Part shown: positions 32,836 to 46,257 of the stretch, piece after piece | How the letters are laid out: every line of letters starts with the position of its first letter | How positions within the stretch are numbered: position 1 is the stretch's first letter | Source of the DNA: Ilyonectria destructans | Taxonomy: Eukaryota; Ascomycota; Sordariomycetes; Hypocreales; Nectriaceae | Direction: 5' to 3' | NCBI GenBank assembly: GCA_020740775.1 | Contig: JAHEWK010000018.1 | Location: 62,001 to 126,000, forward strand | Length of the DNA: 64,000 bases | Program-made: the position numbers and the translations under genes | Notes under the pieces: generated by a model | Told to the model about the DNA's origin: nothing | Database searches by the model: none | The model's input: only the letters and a program-made list of their open reading frames with translations

Positions 32836-33384
32836 GGTCGCGATGCAAATTTGCTGGCGGTCGTTGAGCAGGTGTCGGAGTCGAAGAAGCTTAGGATAGC
32901 CGAGATAGAGGTTGGAATCAGGTCTTTAGTTGCCAGCTTTATAGGGTCCGGTCCACCAAAGCAGGATTTTGCGGAAGAGCACTGCGGACTTTATGTTCGG
33001 TCAGTTTATAAACTCCGCTAGTACTCCGCATAGTTAAAAAAAAAACACGATCTTTTAGAGTTCTGTTGGATCCATTACGGGGTTAAATTGATTAATTGGA
33101 TGGTGTTTAATACAGTAATAAAAATGTTAGTGGTTATCGTCCTGGCTGGTCGGGTGTGGGGAGCCGTCGGAAACTCCGAGGTCGCTCGGGGAGTCTGAGG
33201 CTCTGACCCCAGACGACATGCGCCCCCCCCCCCCCCAGGCGAGCCTCGCGGCTTCTGTCCGCAAGACAGCCGCTAGGTGAAGCAGATGAATTTTTGATAG
33301 TTGATCGTCTTAAAAACATGACGACTTCCAGTCAGTGTACATGTCTATCTCCAAGGAAACTTGAAAAATCAACGAGTTTGCACA
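32836..33384. promoter_or_regulatory. Divergent promoter between MDR and monooxygenase genes
   Basis: About 550 bases with no gene. It has an A tract near 33036 and an unusual uninterrupted C run of about 15 bases near 33221-33236, followed by GC-rich sequence. Its position between two divergent oxidoreductases suggests coordinated expression. No specific binding site was identified. Confidence 0.45.
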
Positions 33385-35693
33385 ATGCTCGTTCACGACC
33401 TCGACACTCCAGCCAGCCTCAACGGCTCTGGCAACACTGGCGTCGCTGTCACTGACATCGGCGTTAGTGTCAACTCGGTCAATGGCCACGCCGTGGAGAA
33501 ACCGGTGGTCAATGGCAAGCACAGCGAGCTTGTGAGTGAAGAAGTGCCTCTTGGAGAGCCTCGACGGCTCAGGGTCATTTGCATCGGTGCTGGAGCTACA
33601 GGACTCAACCTTGCGTACATGTTGCCAAGACATCTAAAGAATATCGAGCTTGTCGTGTACGAGAAGAATGAGGCTATCGGCGGCACCTGGCTTGAGAATC
33701 GGTAATGACCCATGCCCACCAATCCCTTACTTCTGTGGACTTTAGAGACTGACGGACACGTCGGCAGCTACCCAGGCATCGCGTGTGACATTCCGGCTCA
33801 CATCTATCAATTCACCTGGGCTCCAAACCCAACCTGGAGCGAATTGTGAGCTGTTCTTAGCCGTCGCTGTCAACCCACAAGAACTGACTCTCTATTTTCC
33901 AGCTATGCGTCCGGCCCAGAGATTCTACGGTATTTTCAAGACACGGCCAAGAAGTTCGACTTGGATAAGTACGTTAATCTCAAGCACCGGGTAACGAAGG
34001 CGGAATGGAACGAAGACGACGGCACTTGGAAGTTGGAGATCATCAACGAGGAGACCCAACAGACCATCACAGATTACTGCCACTTTCTCATCAATGGGTC
34101 GGGCTTCTTGAAGTAAGACTCCGTCCCCTGGTCATTTACACAGTCGTGCCAACATTTTCTTTAGTCACTGGACCTTTCCAAAGATCCCAGGTTTACATTC
34201 ATTCAAGGGACCTCTGATGCATACGGCCAACTGGGACAATGGTAAGCCATTGGAGAGCAGGAGAATCGGTCTCATTGGCAACGGATCATCTGGAATTCAG
34301 CTTCTGACATCAATCCAACCTCGTAAGAGCGCACTTGGTCTCACGACAATCCTGATTTCGGTACTGATTAGGTATCTCAAGTCGCGAAACACCTCAGCAC
34401 ATTCATCCGCTCGCCGACATGGATCACCACTGTCTATCTACAAGACTACGCTGGCCCCGACGGTTCCAACTTCGAATGTCGGTTGCATGCCCTTCAGAAG
34501 GGAGTACCTTGACTAAGCCGATGCAGACAGGCCTGACCAGATCGAGGGGTACAAGAAGAACCCGGAAGAGTACCTGAAATATAGAAAGGCAATGGAGTCC
34601 GATATGAGCAGTAGCTTCGATATTGTAAGTTTATATCAACGCCCCCCAGTAGTCACCGTAACTAACTGCAATGTCAAGTCACTCAAGGATAGCGACTTTC
34701 AACAGATGGCTCGCCAATATCTAACGGAGCAGATGAAGAAGCGCCTTGGAGAGGACCATCCGCTTTCGCAGAACCTGATTCCCGATTTTTCAGTTGGATA
34801 CAGGTATTGTCCCAATAACCAATGTGCCTCGTAGTAGGATCCCGTTTTGGCTCACTCGGTCCGCAGGCGTCTCACTCCAGGAACCGGGTATCTAGAGGCT
34901 CTGACGCAGTCCAATGTCACTGTCGAACGCACTCCGATAGCACGGGTAGTGCCCGAAGGCATTGAGCTTGAAAACGGCGCGTTGGTAGAGCTTGATGTGC
35001 TCGCATGCGCAACCGGCTTTGATGTCTCATGGGCTCCTCGCTTTCCCATCATCGGCCGAAAGGGTGTCAATCTGCAGGACGAGTGGTCCAAGACGAGGGC
35101 TTCGGCGTACATGGCGCTGGGCGTGCCCAACTTCCCCAACTACACTCGTGCGTACCTCTCTACTGTTGTCTTTCCTAGAATCTGTTACTGATCCCATCGT
35201 AGTTTTCCTCGGCCCCGGTGGGCCTCTATCCTACGGATCAGCTCTTCCAAGCATCGAGCATCAGACAAAGTACATCGCACGACTGCTCTACAAGATGCAG
35301 ACTGAGGGCCACAAGGCAGTAGTCCCTTCTCAAGCAGCTACACGGGAGTTCATCAGCCACATGCACAAGTTTAACGAGCGCACTGTCTGGAGCGGAGACT
35401 GTAACTCACGGTTCAAAGGCGGTAGGTCTTCCACCACAGCAGCAAACACGTTTGCACATGTTAACTCTGTAATAGGCGTCAAGTAAAACAAGCCTCTTTG
35501 CCATCCAGGGAGCCGTACGCACTGGTTCCACATGCTAACAGAGCCCCGGTGGGACGACTGGGAGTGGGAACGCGTGTCGGAGAACAGATTCTCATCCCTT
35601 GGTAATGGATGGACGACTTGGGAGAGGAAGGACCAAGATCTTAGCTACTACTTAGATGATCCAGACTCCGGATATGAAAGTCTTAGGTATTGA
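33385..35693 (+). CDS. Baeyer-Villiger-type flavoprotein monooxygenase
   Basis: Ten exons (33385-33701, 33768-33845, 33903-34112, 34165-34322, 34382-34477, 34527-34624, 34679-34803, 34867-35147, 35203-35421, 35509-35693) join in frame to 588 residues. Two junctions are atypical: the intron at 34323-34381 ends at CTCAAG, and that at 34478-34526 starts GTCGGT. The protein has the FAD dinucleotide motif CIGAGATGL (about 67-74), GGTW with the following Pro-Gly (YPGIACDIP), the family fingerprint FKGPLMHTANW (F-x-G-x3-H-T-x2-W), a second Rossmann motif GNGSSGIQ and the ATG motif DVLACATGFD. These are characteristic of class B NADPH-dependent monooxygenases of the steroid/cyclohexanone type, which insert oxygen next to a carbonyl. 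Substrate unknown. It is placed with SDR and MDR genes, so a tailoring role is likely. The gene looks intact. Confidence 0.9.
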
Positions 35694-35749
35694 GATAGGT
35701 AATACCTACTATAGTCGAGTCAAGGGATCTTCAATAAGATAGGAGAGTA

Positions 35750-38700
35750 GGGTATCTATTGACTTTAGTTCTAGTGGACGGGCTTTTTGAAATTAATATA
35801 TATCTATCAGTTTTATTTCAGAGCTTATATCAGTGACTTTAGATAAGGATATAAGACTGGAGCTGAACTTTAGTATAGGCGAATAGTCTAATACTTAAAG
35901 AGATAAAAGATAGTATATAATTACAAATTATATAGCGGAACTTAACTGCTAGTTGCCTATACTATATTACTTACTATATATTGTAAAATCTATAATAAAG
36001 TCTTTAGCCTATTTAATAATTGAGGTGCTGAAGATTCGGGCTGGTATATAGTAAGGCCTAATAACTAGCGTTAAAAGTGGGCTAGTGTATAATATGGCTA
36101 AGTCGGACTGAATAATAACTCTATAAGAAATATTTAAAATCTGGGGTTCTTAGATTTAATTTTACAGGGTTTAACTTATAATATAGCGCTACTAAATAAA
36201 ATTACTTCTTATTTAAGCTGTAGGTATTACTATAGCTACTAGCACCTTAGCTATAATATATATATAACTTTTATAAGAAGTAAGTAAGTAGGTAAGAGTA
36301 ATTACTAATATCCCTAATATAATTAACTTAAAGATAAATTCAGTAATATTATTAATTTCCTAAATACTAACAGTTATAATATAATAATATCTGGCTATTA
36401 GTCTATATAAAAGTCCTTACTTTATCCGGCTTATATATTACAGCTTACTACCGCCTATACTATATCAGAAGCTCTAGAGATTATTAGTAATACTAGGAAT
36501 TATTACTTTACTATAAAGGGTTATAGCCATACTCCCGCAGTAGGATTTATAAATATAGATAGTAGTATTACTATTAATATAACCACCCTCTTATCTATTT
36601 CTCTTAATAAAGACTTTACTATAGTAAGTATTAGTATTAGTATAAAGTAGCTTAATATTTATAATTATCTTAATAGATTGGGAGTATAAATAGCAGGTAG
36701 TTATAACGGCAATATTGGTGTAGTAGGACTGCTCCTTAGTAGAGGAATATTATATTTTACTACTAAAGCCAGATAGGCTTATAATAGGGTAATTAACTAT
36801 AAGGTTATACTTATAAATAGATTACTTATTAATACTAATAAAGACTCTTACTTAGATTTATTTTATATACTAAAAGAAGGCAGTAATAACTTTAGAGTAA
36901 TTATATAATTTAACCTTATAATCTTTCTATAGAAAGATATATTAATAATAACTATCCTATATAATATATCTTAAAGAGAGGAGGTATTTTAAGTATTTAC
37001 AGACTTACTTAATTTATCTATATATAATCCTTTAGTATCCCTAGTTACAGGCCTCCTCTATAGTTCAGTATCTAAGATATAGATATTAATATCCTCTGCA
37101 GTATATATTAAGTTAGTATTCCAGCTTAAGATATTTAAACCTCTTACTACTATTCTATATAAGAATCTTATTAATAATATTATATTCTTAGCGGAATTTT
37201 CTAATAAGAAAGAAATACCACTATTATAAGTTCCAGCCTTAAAGTTAAAATAGCCTAAGTCTTACTATTATAGGAATTAACTTTTTACTATAGTAATATT
37301 TAAACCTTCAGCTAGAAATATATAAGAGATATTTAATACTTTAAATAATATAGTATTTTTTTTAAATCTAGAAGGCAGTATAATATAGAGTATTGCCTTT
37401 AAGCCTTTAGTAGGAGCTATATTAAAAAGCTTCCAGTACTATAATATTCTCGGCTTAGAATTAACTAAGAATAACTTTAGTAAGTTAATAGATATTATTA
37501 TATAGACTTTTAGTAATAACTTTATAGTCGTCCTTATCTCTACCTTATAGCCAAACTTAGCAGTCAGCTTGGATATTTAAGTAATAGTTAAGTCTATCTT
37601 ATTGACTTAGCAGAATAAGGTATATTTAAATAGATTATTATAAAGGTTCTAATACCTAAACTATATAGTACTATTTTAAAAGTCTTTTAAGTTCTATAGT
37701 AAGAATAATTTATACTTATTTAAATCAGTCAGTAGGAAGTATAATAAATAATAGATTCTATAAAAGAAAGTTAGAGGATTTAAAGTTTTATTCTAAGTCT
37801 AAATATATAAGAATATATATAAATTTCTCTATACTATTAGCTTCTATAATAGCAAAAAATATAGTATTACTAGATAATATTAATATATATTAATAATCCG
37901 GAATACTCTTAGTTAAGTTAAAACTTAATATAAAGATATAGTCTTATTAGTTATAAAACTAGATAATAGAGATTATTTTAGTCTAGTAGGTAAAGTTATT
38001 AGGTTCTAGGTTTAATAATAACTTAAAATAAATAGTTATTATAGTATATAAAAGATGCTATCTATACTTAACTGTTACTTAATAATAGTATATAGGCTTT
38101 TAATCCAGCAGTTAGCTGGGTTATAATATATTATAGATTTTTCTATTCCTACTAGTATATTAAATCTCTAATCTAAACATAGTAATCTATTTATTATATA
38201 CCTAAAAAACATTCCGCTTTTAACTATAAGAACCAGATAATCAATTCTTTATAGATATTAAAATATCTTAAATAATAATTCTTTATTCTAAAAGATATAT
38301 ATCTATGAAATATCCTATAGTAAAATACCTTATAAATACAGTTTCTAAGGCCTATTATATATTCTATTATATAGGTTATAGTAAATAAGGCATTTTAACA
38401 TTCAAACTATATAAATCAGCTATATTGCTATTATAGTGCTTTTAAACTGTTCCAATTATATAAAAGAGTGCTGAAGATCTATAGGAGAAATTTAAAGAGT
38501 TTAAAGATTAAAATGACTTTATAGGAATAGATATAATATATAAGTTTATCCAGATAGATATAACTTAAGCTAAATAATATATAAATTATATAGGTAGATA
38601 TAAGTATAAGAAAGAGATAAAAAAGAAACTTTCTTAAAGTAATAAAAATCCCAATAGGAATAATAAGAAGTGGGCAAATTTAATATTCTAAATAGTACTG

Positions 38701-41700
38701 GGAATAATATAAAGCTAATAAATATTAAAATTTAAAATAGGAGTTTTTAAAGCAGTAAAAATAATAGAATAATTCTTAATATATATAAGCTTAAGTTCTA
38801 ACTCTTAATAATAATTATCTATTCAGAAGTCTTACCAGTACTATACTTAAAAGATAATAGTAGTAATACTAAAGTAAAAGCTTTATTAATATAGTTGCAA
38901 CTAAGATAAAATATTTAATATATTTAAAATAATCCTTTAGTTCTTATTTACAGCTTAATTTTAAAGAGCCTAAGCTTATAGTGCGTAATAATAGAATTTT
39001 AAGCTATCTTAATCTGCTTAATTAAGTCTATATATTTATCGAAGTAGAAAAAGTCAGTACTATTAAAGCTAATAGAAGTACCTTCTTTAAGTATACTATA
39101 ATATACTATATTAGTAAATAGGATCCCGAGCTTTATTTTTAGTGCGGTTAACCTACATTTTAATAGGGTTAAAGTCTAGTTTAATAACGGTATTAAGTAT
39201 CTATTATAAGATTAAGTTTTAATTCTTACTACTAGCTATCTACAGTATAATAAATTTATATTTACTCTATCCCTATTATACAAGCTGTATAAAATCGATA
39301 ATTACCTTTAAAGAGTTAATAGGTAAGTACACCATCTTGTTGCCGGTGAACAGACAATTAATATACATCTTTATATCTGTATTAAAGATAGCTATCTTAA
39401 GGGAGAGGTTGCTATTCTAGATCCAAACATACTAATTAAGAATCTCCTTTTAATTCTCATAGTAAGGCTTATATACAGCTAATATAGAATATAGAAATAT
39501 AGATAAGGCTCTAAGAGCTATTATAATAATAAAAGATATAATTATTTTCGGAATATATTCTTAAGTATTTTAATAAGGGAAGTTAATAAATAAGTAATAC
39601 CTTAAAGCTGGGAGTAAAGTAGTATCTATATAAAATATCTATACTTACTATCTTACTAGGATATTTTATTACTATACTAGATCTTTATAGCTTGTATCTT
39701 ATATAAGATTTGCTATAGTATACTTATAAGATATAAGTGCAGTTATTTAACTGCAGTATATAAGTAATATCTTCTTAATAAGATACTATAATATATTTCT
39801 ACTTACTACTGGAATAGCTTAAAATAAACTATAATATTCCCCCTTAGCAGTTACCTTATATTTCTTAAGTTTATTATTAAGTCCGGCTGTATTATACTCT
39901 TATAATTTAAGAGGATAGTAATAATACACCTGGAGGATTTATTATTAGTTCTAGAGGTACAGTCTGATCAATCTATCTATAATGCAATTTAATAAATAGA
40001 AAGGTAGTTATTATTATTAAAAAAGACCCTATTACTTATCTGTATTTTAATAAGCCTTCTATAAGATTAGGTTTTAGTATTATAAAGAAAGGTAAGGCTT
40101 TAAAATTACTAATAATAATTAAAGGATATAGTCAGTATCTAATATATAATACAGTTTCGAGGAAACTTTTTAGATATATTAGATAATTCTAGAAGTTAAG
40201 TTATTCAGACTTCTACTGACTTTATAATAATTAAATTGCCTTTTATTTTTATACTTAATAAAAAAAGCCAGATCCTTTTATAAGCTAAAAGTCGGCTCGA
40301 TTTTTACTACCCTAGGATTTTCCTTAGTAAATAGAAAGCCAGTTAGAAATATATAGATAAACCCAGAATTAAATTTATAGACAGACTGAATCTTAACTAC
40401 CTTATCTGTATATAGGCCAACTAATAAACCCTCAGTATAGTATTACCCTTTAGGTCCTTAATTATTCTACCTTCTATAATCAGAAAGATATAGAATATAT
40501 ATTAGAGAGTATATACCAGGGAACTTAAACTATATTAGTCTCTTTTTTAGTAGTAATATCCTTAAGAATAGAGAATATTTACTTATCCCATACTAATAGA
40601 AAGATAAAACTACATCCAGAATTATCCTTCTCTTACTCCTTAAATCCTTTAGCAGTCTGGAAATAACCTTAGTTTAGTATACTATAAGGTATAATACTAT
40701 ACCCTTATTATAGTAGTAAGGGTTAATATTGCATTCTATATCTCTTATTATAGTATTCTATATTCCTTAGCAGATAACAGATTATTAAAGTTATAATTAC
40801 AGATATACTGATTCGCCTAGGCTACTATCCAGATAGTAGTATTAGAAACTGCTAAGTATAATACCTTACTATAAAGTATAAGCTCTCTAAGAGAATTTAT
40901 AAGCTCTAGGATAGAGGTAGTATAATCCTACCAGTAGATATATAGAATATTAATATAGCTGGTTTAGAGCTTCTTTAATAATACCTCTAAAGATAGCTTT
41001 ATAGACTTAAAGCTATTCCCTCTATAGTTAGAGAAAATCTTAGTATCTTTAGATTTACCTATATAAAGTATTAAGAACTTAGTAGTAAGTACCACCTTAT
41101 CCCTATTATTGCAGGATACTATCTATTTACCCAACCACTCCTCTAATTTACTATTATAGTATCTATTAGCTATATTAATATAATTATCTTCCTGAGAGTA
41201 AAAGTAGTTGAAAATCCTAAAGGCTATTTCCTTAAAATATTCGCTGTCGCGCTCTTTACTAGATTCGCTGAAGTTTATAGAGCCGGAATATAGTAGAGAT
41301 ATATAAATAGAGGCTAGCAGTATAAGCTAATAGTAGTAGAAGAGGAGTAAGATCTTATTAAAAGAAGATATTCTAGTAAATAAAATAATAATTTAATTAT
41401 TTTATAGTATAATTAAGTTAATTAAAGTATTAAAGATATCTTCTATCTTTACTCAGGCTAGATATTTTATTAACTATTAAGACTATTAAACTGGATATTC
41501 TATTAGGGCCCTTATATTATAGACTTATTATATTACTTAAGTTACTTATATATAGTTACCTAGTGGTAGCTTTTACTGACTAGCAGCCTGCAATTATCCC
41601 AGACCTAGTCTTAATACTGTCTGGTTAAAGATCCACTCTACACTGGAAAACCAATATATAAGTATATTTTTACTGATACTAAGATATTTTAGGTAATCTA

Positions 41701-43560
41701 CAATCCTATTACATACAGAAGAGTAATAAATAGTAGATTATAAGAGCTATATATCAGTAAAAATACAGGCTATATTAAATAACTAACTTAATAAGTAAGT
41801 TATTAATTACAGATAGAGTGGGGGAGACTCTAGATAAAGAATAAATTCATAATAATACTGATTAGTAGCCTCAGCTAAATAATACTAACTGCTATTTTAT
41901 ATTCAGCCCAATCTTTCGCCAAGTATATACCTCTTTTATTATTTTCCTTTAATTAATATACTTCCTGAACAGTCTTAATATTAGTTATATAGAGCCTAAC
42001 TCCACTACCAACCAATATAACCAAAAGATATTATAAAATTATCCGGAAATTAGCTATTACTAATATTACTATAACAGAGCGGTATATCTCTACTGTAAAT
42101 AAAATCGGCTGAAGTTCTAAGCAGAAATCCAACTTCTCCACTTTATTCTCCCCCCTCTTCTACTTCTCTTCTATAATATAGAATTTATTTATTAATAAGA
42201 TATAAATTCTACAGATAGTATACTACTATACCCACTGTTGCTAGGTAGAGTTCAAGAGTCTATACCTTTCCGTCAGATTAGTCTTTCTTATTATACTGCC
42301 TTTTATAGGTTTTACTATACTGCTTGGATTTATATAGGGACTTATCTTCAGCCTATAGTATATACGGGATATATAGTAGAATGCCTACTTACTTCTATTA
42401 AATACTATAACAGTTAAGTTATATAGCTGGTTTAATATATCTAATAGGTGAAGCTGGCTTAATAAGAAATAAGTCCTATTTTATATATAATAGCTCTATA
42501 ATCCTCTTAACTGGTATAAGAAATTAGAACTTAACTAACCTAAGGGCTAATAGACTAAAGATACTAAGAATCTAGTAAGTCTAAAGAAGTTATATTGTTA
42601 GCAGCTTAATGCCTCTTAAAAGCCTTTAGACTATTAGATCTATATTTTACTGCAGTTAAAACCCTTAAATAAGAATATTAAATTTATTAACCTATAGAAT
42701 CAAACTTTTCTTAAGCTTCTTTATTATAGAGATAAATATGAGGTTTTACACTAAGCAAACTTTTATTATCTGGCTTACTCTATAAGCTTTCTATATAATA
42801 TTTAGCAGGTAACTGGCTCAGTACTACTTTATTTCAGTATAGAGATTATCCCAGAGAATAGCACCCTAACTGGGGTATTACAGAGAAGGAACCAAAAGCC
42901 AATATATAAGCCTATATCTATCTGAGTATTTAAATTACTGCTATAGGAACTAATTATCCCAGGTATCTTTTTAAGCTACCTTAAATAAATAAGGGTTATT
43001 ACAGTAAGTAATTTAAGATTCTAAATTTCTAAATATATATATTCAGACTTTAATTAAATAATTAGTTAGTATAAAAGGATATCTAAGAGACTGGAAAGGG
43101 TATATCTATAGATATACAGTATACTAGTTAAGATAGAGGATAAGTAGACTAAGATTTAGGCTATAGAAGATATAGTATTAATTCTCTACAGCTAAGTTAT
43201 TTCTACTGCTCTCTTAGTAGTACTGATTATATTTAGCACTTAATTATAGAAAAATATCTTAAGATATTACTGGAATTTAAAGGAAGAGAATAACAGTATA
43301 GATACTGCTAAGATAGACCCTATAGCTTAAATACTTCAGTACTTTCTTAATATCTTAAGCGATAAGTATAAAGAGAAGTTTAGATAGACTATAAAAGAAT
43401 AAAGACTTTTAGAAAGAATTAAGAGTAGTCTAGAAAATAAAGAGTAGAATACTAGAGATAAAGTCTTAAGTGAAATTGTTAATATAATAGGAGGAGATAG
43501 AAATAGAAAGGTAAAGGGTCGTTGGTGATTATCTATATAAAGTAAGGCTATTACCCGGGT
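35750..43560. mobile_element. RIP-degraded transposon island (about 7.8 kb)
   Basis: From shortly after the monooxygenase stop to about 43560 the DNA is strongly AT-rich (roughly 70 percent or more) and enriched in TA steps, with no long open frame. Short stretches of normal composition remain (for example 39330-39360, CACCATCTTGTTGCCGGTG). On the forward strand near its right end protein-like sequence persists with in-frame stops (listed separately). I found no matching terminal repeats, so the element class is undetermined. It abuts the truncated NRPS at 43650. Confidence 0.75.
42850..43510 (+). pseudogene. Relic transposon coding sequence with RIP-type stops
   Basis: Forward-strand readings are protein-like but interrupted only by TAA, TAG and TGA. 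One block (about 42850-43010) includes LTGVLQRRNQKPIYKPISI, and a second (about 43205-43508) includes YYWNLKEENNSIDTAKIDP and RLLERIKSSLENKE, ending before TGA at 43508. The stops sit where Gln (CAA/CAG), Arg (CGA) or Trp codons would fit, as expected from C-to-T and G-to-A mutation. No named domain was recognised. It is probably the 3' end of the element's main protein, which would make the forward strand the sense strand. Confidence 0.5.
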
Positions 43561-43657
43561 TAAACTGTTTATAAATACTAGTCCAAGTAGTAGAATCCTG
43601 CTACTTATCCGCAATGTCCAAAAACTCAGCAATACTACAAGCACTATTAATTGTCAG

Positions 43658-46257
43658 CTATCGTTCGTATGAACCGGGAACACTCAGCGATGATGAGAAA
43701 ATGCCTTCTTGCAACTGCGTGCATGGAAAGACATTAACAATTTCCTGCTCCTTGAAGCCCAGCTTGGCCAAAAAGGAGAACGACTTGGCAAGGTCTTCGC
43801 TGGATAGCATAGAGAAAGGTGAAAAATGGCTGGGTTCAGATTCAGATTTGGTTCTCTTTTCGATCGTTGAGGACATGGCGGACAGTGTTGGATGCTGAAA
43901 GATGTCCTTCACGGATAGCCTGAGCTTTTCCCGGTGAGCCAAGGACACAAGCTGCATCGCTTTGACCGAGTTTCCGCCCAGTAGAAAAAAGTCATTAGCC
44001 AAACCCGGGCTTCGAGTCGATAGAACTTTGGACCACAGCTGACTCAATTGTTGCTGCGTCTCAGTAAGCCCCTCCGCTTTTTGCGATGTAGCTTGTAGAC
44101 CAGCTAGGTACTCGTCACCCAGACGCGAAAGTGCGCGACGGTCCAGCTTGCCGGATGACAAGAGAGGAACTGTGACAAGGGGGATCCAAAGAGTCGGCAC
44201 CATGTAGTCCGGAAGCACCTCCAAGAGAGCGACTCGAAGAGGTCCAGATTCGAAACAACCACGGTCTCCGTGTTGTAGATGAACAAACGCCGCGAGACTT
44301 TGCCTTGAGCCACTGATGACGTCCACAAAGACTTGTGCTCCGGGTAGTTGGAGTCTTTTCTGAATCTGGGCCTGAATCTCCTCAGGCTCGATTCTTTGCC
44401 CACGAAGCTTGACTTGAAAGTCTCGGCGACCGACAAAGACGATGTTTCCATCTGGCGTGTACCGCACTAGATCACCGGTGCGGTAGAAGCGAGATGGGAC
44501 AATCCGATCCAGCTGCAATTCCGTCATCCAGCGTGGTGAAGCTTCCAGGAAGGATTCAGCCGTCTTTGGGCATCGTTCAGGTAGCCTCTAGCCACGTTGG
44601 GGCCTTCGATGAGAAGCTCTCCTGTGACTCCCACAGGCGCAAGTTGGTCGATGTTGTCCGCAAGGGTGATCCACGTGCGGCAGCCAAATGCCGTGCCGAT
44701 CAGGGCTGGGTCAGATTGTTCGTCAAACTGCTGGTTTACCATGCAGGCCACGGTGCATTCCGCCGGAGCATAAACCGTCATCAAGTTCACCAAGCTCGCC
44801 CATGTCCGCACCAGGCCCCGCGTCACTTTCTCGCCGCCCATGATGACGTTCCGGAGAGTGGGAACCTCTTGCGGGGAGAGAAGTCGCAAGACAGTTGGGG
44901 TGAGCAGGATGGAGTCGGCTTCCATAGAGGTAATCGACTGTGCCAGTTGGTTCATTCTATCCGCTTCCGAGGGAATGCAGATACATCCACCCCTAAACAG
45001 TGTCATGAGCATCTCGCCAAAGGCTGCGTCCCAGGCATACGACGAGAATTGGTAAAATCGACACGTCTCAGGAAGGCGTATACGCTGAGCTAAGCCTATC
45101 AGGCCGGAGCAGACGGAGTGGTGCTCAATCGCTGTGGCTTTTGGTCGGCCCGTGGTTCCGGACGTGAAGACCACGAGAGCAACGTCTTGTGGCTTTTCAG
45201 CGCTGGTTCCCTCGTCCCAGAATGGATCCGGCGTCTTCTTGGACGTCGTGGGAGAAACGACAATGACTTGGGGCGCTAGAAGCAGAGCCCGGTCCTTCTG
45301 GCTTTCCGACGCCATGATGACGGGCCCCTTGACTTGCCCTGTCAACATTTCCGGGCGGCCAGGCGGGTGAGAAGTATCAAGCAGTAGAAACGCATGTCCG
45401 GCCCTCACTACCGCCATCATTGCGACTACTGTCCACAAGGATTTCTCGAAGAGCAGAGGGATGACGCTCCCGCTTGGAGCTCCCAATGAGGATAGCTGCC
45501 CGGCCACATTGAATGACAGGTTGTGTAGCTCTCTGTATGTGAGCTTTCCATCCCACGCGTGGACGGCGGGTGCGCTTGGAGAGTTGAAGACATTCTTCTC
45601 AACAACCTGGTACACACAGGAAGGAGTTGGGAGGGCAGGCACTGGGTTCCATCGTCGTATGTCCTGTGCATCTGCCTTGTCGAGAAGATTTACGTCTCGT
45701 AGAGAGGAGCTTGACTGACTCAACTGCTCGGCAAGATGAGAGAGTTGATGGAGCAGTCTCTTCACAAACTCCTCATCATGATCATCTTTCCCGAACACAG
45801 CTGATAAGTGTGGCTTAGAATTGTCGAACCTGTACCGGAACCAGATAGACGAGAGGGGAGACCCGGGTTTCTCCTGTTCCAGTACAGCCTTTACTTCCAG
45901 AAACACCAAAGAAGCCGTAAGTGCTTCCGAGTTTTGCTTCTGTCGTAGCGACGCAGGGGTGAAGAATGACGGATCGGCGCCCTCTGCCGTGCTCGTCAGA
46001 AGGGACGCAACGCCTGCGAGATACTCAATGGCTGTAGCTGAACGATTGCACGAAATTTCGACGGAAAAGGTATGTGCGACGCTTTCTTCGCTGTGGTGCA
46101 ACGACACTTCAACGTTGGGGCTTTGCTCGTAGAGCGAAAGAAGAAGTCCCAAGGCACCACATATAATGGTAGTTTCCTTCCATTCTGTGGCTCTGAGATC
46201 GACAGGGTCGCCAAGCACGGTTGTCTTGTGGGCAACTGAGCCTGCTGATAGTGCCAT
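43658..46257 (-). pseudogene. Truncated, frameshifted NRPS (C*-A-T-start of C)
   Basis: Two reverse frames, 46257-44524 (577 residues) and 44527-43658 (289 residues), form one NRPS reading broken once: near 44560 the first frame goes astray after GYLNDAQ, while the second frame upstream of its ATG continues [13 protein letters not shown]. This is a one-base-type shift. A partial condensation-like N-terminus (about residues 1-205) precedes an adenylation domain with A3 FTSGTTGRPK, A4 YAWDAAFGEM (pocket Asp411 present), a degenerate A5 (VYAPAE instead of YGPTE), A7 [11 protein letters not shown]8 [18 protein letters not shown] and SGKLDRR. The carrier motif FFLLGGNSV follows. The next condensation domain starts ([15 protein letters not shown]) but is cut after about 20 residues, where AT-rich transposon DNA begins. 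By analogy with the phenylalanine-activating template, the pocket reads roughly D-A-G-L-I-G-V-V; no substrate is assigned. Confidence 0.82.

Noticed and set aside
43336..43644. 102-codon reverse frame rich in Leu, Ser and Phe
   Set aside because: It is the antisense of the forward relic coding sequence. The Leu/Phe/Ser bias is an artefact of A/G-rich sense DNA.
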